In this document: positions 11,601 through 23,600 of the stretch, one piece after another
Position numbering within the stretch: the first letter of the stretch is position 1
Layout: each line of letters starts with the position of its first letter
Assembly: GCF_018143015.1 (NCBI RefSeq)
Contig: NC_054752.1
Span: forward strand, 2,852,001 to 2,916,000
DNA from: Lytechinus variegatus
Lineage: Eukaryota > Echinodermata > Echinoidea > Temnopleuroida > Toxopneustidae
DNA length: 64,000 nucleotides
Direction of reading: 5' to 3'
The notes under the pieces: generated by a model
What the model was told of the DNA's origin: nothing
The model's database searches: none
Seen by the model: the letters and a program-made list of their open reading frames with translations, nothing else
Made by a program: the position numbers and the translations under genes

Positions 11601-14600
11601 GTAAAAAAGGTCAATGACCTTTGAAAGGCTTTGACCTTGAAAGTTTTTGTTTAATGTGCATTCTGGGCACTTGATTTTATTCTATTTGATATTCTGGTAA
11701 GAATCTGTGCATTTTGAAACCATTATCACCAACCTGCGCCTTTCCATCTCAGAGATACCATTATACAGTATATATGAAAAGGTCATTGACCTTTGACCTT
11801 GAAAAAAAGCACTTTCCCCAACCCGTATTCATGGTATTCCTCCTAACTTTTTGGGGGTAAATTTTGACGCCCATACCTACTAAAATCACTCAAAAAACTT
11901 TTTCCAATAATTTTATTCCAGATGGTTACTAATTACGGGATACTAAATCTGACATAAAGATGTAAAAAAATACTATAAACATTATACATTATGCAGCGTA
12001 AGCAATTCATTTTATGCAAAATGATATTTTGTTCCACTACTAGCTTTTACAATTTTGTAATAGGGAAGTTCGTAAAATAGGGTTGGTGCTGAGAAAAACG
12101 ATTCTGCACGCCATGAGTCGGAATTTTCTTTCATGAAAATCTGGCAAACATAATAACAAAAAGTGATTTTGAATGCCTTACACTAAGAGGGGAGGGGCCA
12201 AAGAAATCATGCATCCAAAAAAGATATTAGAACTGTACGACAATTAACTACACAGTAAATTACAATGTCGAACATGACAGTCTGTAACGTTCAAAAGTAG
12301 CTCACAGTTTTTAAAGTAGACACACGAAGAAAATTCACGAAAGTGATGATTATAGACAAATTATATATGGATGGAAAGGTATTGTCTTTTTATACACAAA
12401 TATGTCACTAAAAAGTCTTATAGATGTCGTGGAAATGCAAGAAATGAAATTATTAGACACCCTTCTCAGCCCCCCAGACCAACAACCACGCAGCCGAAAA
12501 CGGTCGAGAATAATGACGTCCGATCGACGTGCTCATCATCTCTCTGTGCATCATGCACTGAATCACCTTACTGACCTGTTCAATATCTTCCGAATTTACT
12601 GTTTTCTTCATGTAATGTGATATTCAATTTCTGTTTTCGACAACTTCAGACCAAACGTGAATCAGAACTGTGTTCCTTTGCCCGTTTTTATTGAATTGTG
12701 GACTGTAAAGACCAATTTTGTCCACTGCAGTCGTCATTGTGTTGCTCCACTCCAGTCAGTGAGTGAGTGAGTCGCTGCATGCCCAAATAATATAAGTAGA
12801 GAATCAAATCAAGAACTTGAAAATCAAAAGTAGCAATTAAGAAGTAAGATTTAATAAATACAGGACTGAATAGAATCTCACATGAAAATAAAAAGAGAAA
12901 AAAGAGCTGATAGGAACGGGGAAGGAATATAATTTTAAAAAAAAATCCCGAACAAAAAAAATCATAGAGTTTCGAACCAGGATCCCCGCACTCATAAAAA
13001 AACTTCGTGCGTACAGATATGTCCACAGACCATATCTTTATATGAGCCGATTTCATAACGATATATGAACAAAGTGCGTTCGCCGCTGTTGCCTCGCAAT
13101 GCTTCGGCAATCCAACTGCAATTATTCCAATCATTTCGCGATCATATATTGCCGTGTTTTTTTGTGGTTCCTGAACTTGCTACGTAATTAAATTTCATAA
13201 TTTTTATTCAGTTGTGAAGACGAATGTCTATGCTTTATATTGATAATAAAATCAATGTGGTGCAAGCATGATTTCTAAGTGAAAATATGCTTTGTTTATT
13301 CACGTATATTTCTTGAAAACAAATAATTTTTTCTAAGCTAAATATCGGTTACCAAAATATGTTAAATGTGCATTTCATTTTACTGTTGAGAAAATTCAAA
13401 GTTTTATCTATGTAATAAGACCAATCTTGAGAGGAATAAACTATTATAAGAGCAAAAAACGCTGATTGGAAAGATCGTCTTCAATGGGCTGCTGTCAGCT
13501 CAGCTGCTCACTGCTCGTGGTGTGACGTCACTCAGCTGGAGCTCGCCAGAGGACGGACGGAGGCAGAAATATGCCATGAAAATAAGTCATTTTTGAGAGC
13601 TGATTTCTGCAAAGTCTAATCACTATTTTAAAAGGTGAAGTTATATATCTGATAAGTAATACTTCCCCTTTACAATGATGACCAAAAAAGGTCATTATAA
13701 AATACTTTTGATTCTTCGGTTGTCAACTTTAAGCTAAGAATCTTCTGTTTCGTAAGCGCAAAAAATGACCCCCTTTTAATTTTGTCATCTCTGTGGTCCC
13801 AGGTCATACCTACCTGCCCTGTTTAAATTGAACTGAATTAAGTAAAGGAACATGGAGGGCATTTACTTTATTTTACCTCTGATTTATAGGTTTGACTTCG
13901 ACTCCTATGGACAGCAAGGAGCGTTCGTCTATGCTTTCAACCCATGTTATCCTTTCTCGGCTGGGTCTTGCAAAGACGTCGTCGTAAGTACGCCATCTAC
14001 TGGCAAAAAAAGAATCATGTCAATCAAATATTTTACATATAGTATGCACTGAAAATTATGAGGTTTAAATCGCAATCACACACAAAACCCATCTCGAAAC
14101 AAACCGACCGAAAGTGAATATTCCTGTTATTTGATTTTAAGAATGCAAACTCTTATGTAGTCACTGTCAGTCGTGAACAGGTTGGGGTGGGGTGGGATGT
14201 CTTAAAACAAAATGACAAAAGCGTTTGTTTTTTTTATAGCTAGGGGTGGGGTCAGCGAGAATGGGGATCTTTGAAGACAATGTGGACCTATTTTGGAGCC
14301 CCCCCTTAGAATTCTTGGACCCCACTGCCTAGTGTTCCATCACAATGCATGTACTCTTTTGTACAAATAAAATTTTGTTTTTGTTTATCTCCTTATATTC
14401 CTTGCATTGTATATTTTGTTTTGTATCATTTTGCACTTCTTGTTTTGAACAGAATGTTGGCAGTTGCCAGTGACGTTCTTTAATAAATTCAATTCATGTA
14501 GTATGTCCTCTTTTTCATTACAGTCGTGTCAAACGGAGGCGTCGGGAACTACATACTGGGACCTCGGCAACCCCGACCCGGTTTCATGGGAAACGAAATC

Positions 14601-17600
14601 TGATGGGACTATTCAAGTTACCTACACTGCTACCAAGGAAGAAGAGGAAAGGTAATCAAGTGATTGGCTAAGAACTATCACGTGATCAGTCAAATATCTT
14701 TAATAGCTAACCGGAAAATTTGCCATTGACTGGTGCTAATGACTAGTTCTATTGACCAGTCATACTCAGCAAAAACTGAGGTGTTAACCGATGTACATAG
14801 AGGACCACACCAGTCATTTTACACTGGTGTTAAATTAGTGGTGTTAGTTTTACACCTATAGGTGTTATTACAACACCTTTTATTGTTACATTTGCACTCT
14901 TTGGTGTTAGTTTTAATCTCTAGGGTGTCATTTTAACACATCAGGGTGTGTTCCTCTATTAACAACAACAACAATGGGCCGAGGAAACTGCCCTGGGGAA
15001 TTGTCTTAAAGTCTGACACACACGATTTGTATTTAGTACATTGTAAACGATTATTAAGATAGCTGGTGAACCAATTATAAGCAATACCACGTATGCCGTA
15101 ACGATATAATTTAGATAGTAATATGTTATGGTTAATTGTATCAAAGGCTTTGGATAAGTCGATGAAAACTCCAATTGCAAACTCATTATTTTCAAAAGCA
15201 TCTATTATTTTACCAGAGAGACTTGTAAGAGCCATGCTTGTGGAATAATCTTTACGAAACCCAAATAATATTACAATACTGTATATATTGTAATACAATA
15301 TTACAATATATTCATAAAGAATAGAACATTTATCAAGAATGAATGCAAGTCTTGTACATGTATTTGAATGGTTTGAAGCTAACAAATTATCTTTAAATAT
15401 CAAGAAATGTAACTACATGGTTTTTCAGAATAGAAAGAATGTCGATTTGAATGATGCATGTGTAATACTCGACAATGTAATATTACCACGGGTAGACAAA
15501 GCCAAGTTCCTTGGAATTCATTTAGATAGTTTTATGACATGGAAAGATCATATACATGAGGTCGAAAGTAAAGTATCCAAAAACATTGGTATTATATCTA
15601 GAATTAAATATCTCTTGCCAAGTCACATTCTACGTATGTTATTTTGTGCTCTGATACTTCCATATTTCTCGTATTGTAATATTATTTGGGCCAACTCCTG
15701 TAAGTCTAGCATCCTAAAGCTTATAATACTGCAAAAGAGGATTGTTCGTATTATATCTGGATTACATTTTCAATCTCACACAAATCCTGTATTCAAAGAG
15801 TTAAAATTATTGAAATTTAGCGATATTAATTTGCATCAGCAAAGTATTTTTATGTACAAAAGCACAAACAATATTTTCCCCTCTCAATTTAGTAATCTCT
15901 GTGTCATTTTAACTGCAATTCAGTTATTCACAACTCAAGTATAGTACGAGAAGCGCTACCCAAATTCATTTACCAAAACATAGAACCCGAAGATTTCAAT
16001 ACGATATTCGCTACTCTGGGCCAAAACTTTGGAACAGTTTACCAGCCCGCTTACAAAACTCTCGTTCTTTGCAATCTTTCTCTTATAAAATTAAACTTTA
16101 TTTAAATGCAGATCATTGACATGTTGACATGTTTGAACTACCTTCCATTTCTATTGTTAATTAATGCACATGCCTTACCTGTTGCTATGCTAGACAAATG
16201 TCAGTCAAGCTCTTTATACATGTACCAATGTTACGTAATTGCGACCAGTTTACTCTTTTATTCAAATGAACTTATCTTCTAATGCCTACATTTCTTCTCC
16301 CTCTTATCCATCTACTGTATGTTTCTTTTATACTCTTAACTTTCTTATTTATATGCAATTACATATGATGTCATTACAGTACGTAACTTGTTATTTATTT
16401 GTATCTGGCGACCCCAACTCATGCTTTACTTTTCGGGTTTTCGCCTCCTTCAAAATTGTGTTGAAATATACACAACAAAAAAAGTAAGTCCCCCCTTAAA
16501 CAAACATCAATCATTTCCGAACCAATGCGAGTTTTTAGTATATTTTTACATGAGCGTGTAGGTAATTTTATAAGCTACCCTCTGACTAAATGTTGTGGAC
16601 TTATTTTGCGTCATGCTTCAGTGAGCACCGTCAGAAGGCAAAAATGTCACTTTTCAAAAGTCACAAGCCAAATATCATGACTTTGATTCCATTTTACTGG
16701 AACTAATTCCACATTCTTATCATGAAAAATAGTCAGAAGGCTTGTAAAAGATACTTTCTAAAGTACGATACAACTTTTTTGACTAAATTTCACGGTTGAA
16801 TAAACACAAGTCCAAATTTGCAATAATTGGATTTTTTACACATTTATATCAATAAGAATGAAAGAATATGATGACAGTTATTTTTGGGAAGAGTATCTTC
16901 AACAATATTCATCGTTTCACGGTTCAATGAACATTTATCAAAAACAAAAAATACGATTTTCAAATATCATAGGCAATTATTGTTTCATTTTGGTAACTGA
17001 AAATGATCTTTTCTCAACTTTTTCATCATGTTCACGACCATTTAACATGCTTCAATGATTCAAAGGCGTTTAATTAAACATTCACGCTTGAATGAACATG
17101 TGGAATGTGATGCTCTCTTTTTTACGTTATTGGAAAAAATGCAATTCGTAACTATGGATATCTGTTAAAAACCTCCTTGCATAGTTCATTTGATTTGATT
17201 TTCATAAAAATCCCGATGTTTAATGCATCAGTGAGCACACAATATTCGAAAATTATGCAAATGAGAAGAAATTTCAAAGCCTTGGCCCCACTCTGTGCCG
17301 TGTTGAATGGTTATTTTGGTGTGCGCGCCTTTTGGATAGTGTTACTCTGAAGCCATGTGCGAAGTTTCATGAAAAAACTGTTGGCAGAAGTAGCAAAAAC
17401 CGTCCATGAAACAAACCCTCATTTCATATTTGTGAAAATTTTAACTTCTCTCATAGACTTGTGTACATTTTTTTCAAGGCTGTCTTTAGCAGTGGCAGTA
17501 ATGTTTATCAACCTATGGGCAGAATTCTGTGCAAAAATGAAATCGATATGTTTATTCATGGATGAGTGAGCACGCATCAAAGTGGGAAAATTTGTATTTT

Positions 17601-20600
17601 CAATGTCACAGACTCATTTTAAAGGGTAATAAAGTGAATATTGAGGGCAAATTCGGTTTCAAATGTTTTTGTTTTATCATCCATCATTTCTATCACCACA
17701 CACTTTCCGAACTTAACACATTTTCATGGTTGAGCGAGCACATTCGAAAACTTAGGAATGAATACTCTTTATACGGCATAAATGTATTTTTTCGTAACAA
17801 TTTCTCATGATCAGTTTAATTTATGGGCAAATTAGTGGTGGACCCAGAATTTTAAAATGGGGGAGGGGCCTATAATTGGGGGAGCCACCAACATTTTCAA
17901 ATTTTAACATGATCTAACAAGTTGTAAAGGATACTACCATAACCCCATATGATGATACGTCACAATTGATACAGGGGCCGCGGAACGTATTTCAAAGTGG
18001 GGGGAGCTGAGCCAAAAGTGGAAGGGTGGGGGCTGACCAGGCAAAAAATCACAATCGTATGGTCATTTTTACATTTTTGTACATGCTTTTTGAAAAAAAG
18101 TGGGGGGGATGAACCCCCTCCCCCCGCTTCCGCGGCCCCTGCAATACAATGTGCTCACTCAACCATGAACATACGATATCAAAATTATGTGTGGAGTGGC
18201 TAAATGATAGTAAACCAGTATAAAACCATAAAATTCACCTAAAAACCAAGGTTACGTTGGAATCTCATATTCGCATAGTCCTCGGTGTGAACACTCGGAC
18301 TTAGATATATCCGCAGTTTTCATTGTGAAGCACGTTTTTTTCACGTAGGCGACTATATAACTGAACACACTGGGAACACAATTTTTAAAGTGAATTAAAG
18401 AATCGATTTTCTCTTCATTTCGCTACTTTTAGGAAAAGTGTGGTTAATTACGTATGCGATACAACTGCTATCAATGAACCAACATTTGCAGTAACTTCAG
18501 AATCACCATTAAAGACTTACGTAAGTTTTATTCGGATTTTATATTGTTAATATTGTTAATATCTCATTAAAAATAAACTTTGTTAAGAACTGCAATGAAA
18601 GTCGAGAAAAAATCAAGAATTTTGTTCGGGAACACACATTATCGAACAATGTATTACTTTTCTAATTATTAATTTCGTCGATAAACCAGATCTTGTCCGA
18701 GTTTTTCCCAGGATAAGATATTTATTCGTCAAGTGTTCTTTCTATACATCCATGTTTGTTAAAAATGTGTTTTTTTTTTCTTAAATTCAGGTATAAAATC
18801 TATTGGGTAATCATAATGCATCATAGAAAGATAGATAAAAATTAACACAGCAAATTATGGAAGTATTGAAAAAAGAGGATAAGGAGAACCCCTAAACAAG
18901 CAGGGCTTGCAAGGCTGGGCTCCCCTTAGATGCATGAACCGGTAGTCAATATTTATTTTGTGTAAAAAACAAGTTCCGGAACAATGGAAATAGAATTAGT
19001 GGGATAATTTTTAATGTAACTCGGCATGTTTTTTTAATCGAATGTTTTTTTTTGTATTCGTGGTACCGTGTGAACAAGGTATGTTCAACGCGAGGCACGT
19101 TCAGTTCTTTAAATTTTTACCGTCCTGGTTAATTTTCAATAGAGGATTTTCGCAATAGCTTGGCAGATGCTTTCTAGATCATATATAATCTATTGCAAAA
19201 TAGCCTTCATGACGAAGCTGTCTTTTTCGAGGGTCGGTAAACCGAAACAGTTATTTCGCCCTTGACTCTGTATACAAACAACATATTTGTGATTTTTTGT
19301 CACCTCTGAAACGTTGCACGAAACTGCTTTTCCAATTCATCGACCCTCGACAAAGACGTCATTGAGATCTGACTTGCATTTTCTATGCATTTGCTGCGTT
19401 TCAGGATTCATTCCGCGTCGTTAAGTGAAGCCTCCACCCAGTGGCGGACCGTGACCAGGAGGAGACAAGGATGGGAGGGGCACTGTATTGTTTGTGAACA
19501 ATGTTGTGCCCCTCCAGTGCTTTGTCTCCTCTGGGTCACGGTCTGCTACAGCCTCCACCTTTGTATAGTAGACAAGGGTTTTTTTTTATACTGGACGTCA
19601 TTAGTTTGAATGTTCTTATTCATAGATAACTTATTGTGAATTGTTTTGTAATATACTTTGAAATAGACAGGATCGATAAAGCATAAATTACCCCGACCTC
19701 CCCCCAAAAAATGATAGGGAAATAAGGTGAAACCCCCATCATTTCTTATTTCTCCGCAGAATATGGAGGTAAAAACATGCGCTGCCTGCAGTCCTGCCGT
19801 CCAAGGATGCCCTACGAAAGTTCCACCCGCGCCATCAAGTGGGCTAACAGGAGGAGGGATTGTTTGTATCATGTAAGTAGAAGAAACCGGATGTCCGATT
19901 AGAGAGGATAAAGATGATGAAAAGGAGGATGATGACGGTGATGATGATAATGATGATTGTGGTGGTGGTGATGATGATGATGATGGTAATGATGACGACG
20001 ATGATTAGGATGGTGATACTAATGGTGATGATGATGATTATGAAAGTGATGATGAAGATGTTGGTGATGATGATAAGGATAGTGGTGGGGGCGGTGGTGG
20101 TGGTGATGATGATGATAATGACGACGACGATTATGATAATGATGGTGCACTGTTAAAACAACCCTGATTTTACAGAAAAATAAAAGAAGATTTTGCAGAA
20201 AGCAATACCAGAATCATTCTTTAAATTCATGAAACAGGAATTTTTCTGCAATTTAACAGAACATGTCTGTTAGAAAAAGGGGAAAAGAGTGTTTTATTTA
20301 AGGAAATTTGTAAGATTACACACACCAAATACCAATTTCCTGTAAGATTACGCAATCTGGTAAGATTACAGGTGTTCTCGAGACTCTGCTGCAGGAACTT
20401 CTTTTAGTTTAAGGATAAATTTTCTAACAGTGTGGTGGTGGTGGTGATAGTGTTGTTGATGATGATGATGATGACGACGCTGGTTACATCATTGATCTTC
20501 ATGATAATGATGAATATACTGGTTATGGTGTTGATGATGATGATGATTTTGATAGTGGAGTTGTGAACGTCGTGCATAACGATGATGGTGGCGATGCGTT

Positions 20601-23600
20601 AGGGTGGTGGTAATCATTGATGCGTGTGAAGAAATACGTAACGATGACGATTGACGACGATGGTGATGACCACTCCGTGGAAAATGGTGGTGGTGATTAT
20701 GATGATGTACGTGATTTCCATAACGATGTTGATGATGGTACACACCACCCCAAACCTAAAACTCAGACATGGTGGCTTATTACAAACACTCGCGTCGCGG
20801 GCGGGTTCGTAATCACTCGGGTTTTAGATTTTTGGCCATTTTTTTTATTTCGGTGCTTCTGCGAATTTTTTTCTAATGGTGTCTTCAATGGAACAAACAT
20901 GCTGGGAAAATAAAATGAAATTGAAATTCGAGTTTCGTTTTAAGCCGGCAATTGAGTGTCTCAAATGAAATGTACTCGACTACTATAAGGAACAATTTGG
21001 TTGGTCCTCAGGACTTATTTATAACCAGAGTGCACTTTACACCCCCTTCTTCTTCTCTTTCTTCTCAGTCGTCTTTTCTTCCCCCATTATTGTGTCATTT
21101 TATTATACTTTTTCTTCTTCTCCTTCTCCCTGTTCTTCTTCGACTTTCCATTTTTTTACCTTTTCTTCTACTTCTCCATTTCTTCCCTTTCTTATCCTTT
21201 TTCGTCTCCCTCTTCCCCCTTCTCACCCCCTTCCTTTTCTCTTTCTTCTCAGTCTTCCCCCTTATTTTATCCGTCTCTTTCTCTTATTCTTCGACACCCT
21301 CCCCTCAATTTTCTCTTCTCAGTTTCATTTTTACTCCCCTTATATCCCCCTCCATCTTCTTTTTTTTCTTCTTCTACTTCTCCTCCTTCTCCTTCCTTAT
21401 TGCTTTTCTTCTTCAGCACTCCCCCCATTTTTACGTTAGTGTAGAATAATTCACAAAGAAAGTGAGAAGCAAGATAAATAATGATATTATGAAATTGTAG
21501 CACCTCACTATGCTTTATAAAGGATACAACAGATTTCAGGAGAAATCCTCCAAAGCAAAATCGACAGGAGCCTTTCCTCCTTTTTCTTGCTTCTTCATTA
21601 TTTTTCTCCTTTCTTTCTTTCTTTCTTTCTTTATTGATTTCTTTCCCCTTTTCTCCCTCTCTCCCTTCCTTTCTTCCCCCCCTCTCTCTCTTTAGAGGGA
21701 GCCCCCCCCCTCCGCCGCCTATGGCTCTGGCCTTATTTACGTGTAGGAATCATTTCACCTAATGAAATAATGAATGCTTCCAGAGCGTTCCGTATTCCAG
21801 CAACAGTATTATCATCTTTGGCTTCAATCATGAATATTTAAAACATGTATGTCATTGAAACCCTTGTCCTCTCTATGGTTTGTGACCAATAACTTCAGTT
21901 CAGTACCGGCACCAAATTGAGTGTGTGGAGAGAGAAGTACATGTTGGAACAAATGGGAGATAACGATGTGGGATGTAAACAAAAATCAACAGAAATCAGG
22001 TCAGATATGTGGAATGTGATTATGTTAAAACAGTAGTCGAGTACATTTTATTTAAGGCACTTAATTGCCGGCTTAAAACGAAACACGAATTTCAATTTCA
22101 TTTTATTTTCCCAGCATGTTTGTCCCATTGAAGACACCGTAAGAAAAAAAAATCGCACCGAAATAAAAAAAAATCGTCAAAAATCCAAAACCCGATTGAT
22201 TTCGATCGCGAACCGAGTGTTTATAATAAGCTGACCTGGTGGGTGTTTCATAAAGCTGTTCATAAGTTAAGAGCGACTTTAAGAACAACTGATGATCCTT
22301 TCTTGTGGCAAATGGCACATTCATTGGCGATGGTTAAGCGCGTAAGAAAGGTTCACCAGTCGTTCTCAAAGTCGCTCTTTAATTATGAACAACTCTATGA
22401 AACGACCCCAGGTCCTATTCGCTTGTTTTCTCTCTCTTCATAATCCATTTTTCTTCCTTTTTCACTCTTTCCTTCTTTGTTTTTTTCTTCACTTTTTGTA
22501 TGATAGTAGAGGTGTTCGCACTTCCTGACCCCGTAGAGCCGCCCCTGCCTTAAATACGTACAATTTTTTTGTTCCCACAGATTTACAGTTCTTGTAGTGG
22601 TGTATATCACTGGTGGTATCCTATTCCAGGTCTTCGCAAAGGGAGCCACGGGGAAAGAGATTATCCCTAACGTCAATTTTTGGTCGGACTTCCCTGGCCT
22701 TGTTAAGGTACGAACACTTTTTTGGAAAAAGAAAGATTTCAAATGAATGTTATTAGGTAAATTATAAAGGGGGAGGGGCAATACTACATTTGGGTCAATT
22801 ACTACAATGTGCAATTTACCTACATATGACATACAATTAGATTAATGATTTTTTTTAACTCCGACACACTTTTGTATCAATATTGCCTAGGTCTTTTGAT
22901 CATTCATTAATGATAATAATAATAGCAATAAAAATAATAATAGTAATAATGATAATAATGATAATAATGATAATACTAATAGCCAATTTCTATATCGCGC
23001 TTTTCCAAGAATGTATTCATTTCAATTCATGCACAATTTCCACTCCTTGGGAGCGTTCCTTGCATTCATCGCAGCCACATAATGGCGCTGGCAAAATCAA
23101 ACATACAATATCTTTCGCATCCTACCGGGTAGAATCATTAGATCATGATTTGATGTAAAGGCGCTGTCACACCTTGGCGTTTTAGACAGCGTATGCCCGA
23201 CGTATGAGGAATTTGGCGAATACGCTGGCGTACGTCGAATACGTTACGGGTAAGTTTTGCATACGTTAAGAGTACGCTAAAACACGCTGGTATACGTCGT
23301 CATACGGCGAGGTCGTCGAAAAATTTTGTGCTTGCACAAAATTTTTCGACGTATGCCAGCGTATGGCTCATACGTCCCGCATACGCGGGCCATAAGTTGT
23401 AGGCAAGTTACGCGATCGTTGATACACGTTGACACACGTTACTCGTAAGTTACTCATAAGTCGATGTACGTCGAGATAATGTCCAGCGTACCCTAAAACT
23501 TACTTCTAACCTATGAGTAACGTGATTTGAACGTATGTGTAACTTAACTCCAACGTATATTGACGTTTGAAGACGTGCTCCGGACGACCACAAAACTTAC

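Larger units (their letters stand above)
5892..13889 (+). other. intron 1 of the CD-MPR-like gene (8.0 kb)
   Basis: Donor GTAAGT follows codon 65 (phase 2) and the acceptor is TTTATAG. It is filled by a SINE, a MITE with AACACC ends, the 4.7-kb foldback element with a nested repeat, and a 1.38-kb interspersed repeat, each listed separately. Confidence 0.85.
14652..18432 (+). other. intron 3 of the CD-MPR-like gene
   Basis: Donor GTAATC and acceptor TTTTAG, phase 2. It holds a truncated MITE, an inverted-5' LINE, an AT-rich stretch with a repeated GAGTGAGCAC motif, and a GC-ended MITE. Confidence 0.85.

Noticed and set aside
6717-14970. GTGTTAAC-ended MITEs as a CRISPR-like spaced repeat
   Set aside because: Inner repeats are short, irregular and inverted, and the genome is eukaryotic; no spacer pattern.
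19914-20156. Methionine-rich 80-codon frame
   Set aside because: Translation of a GAT microsatellite.
20952-21449. Open frame of 165 codons, serine-, leucine- and phenylalanine-rich
   Set aside because: Lies in a pyrimidine-rich tract; low-complexity translation in several frames at once.
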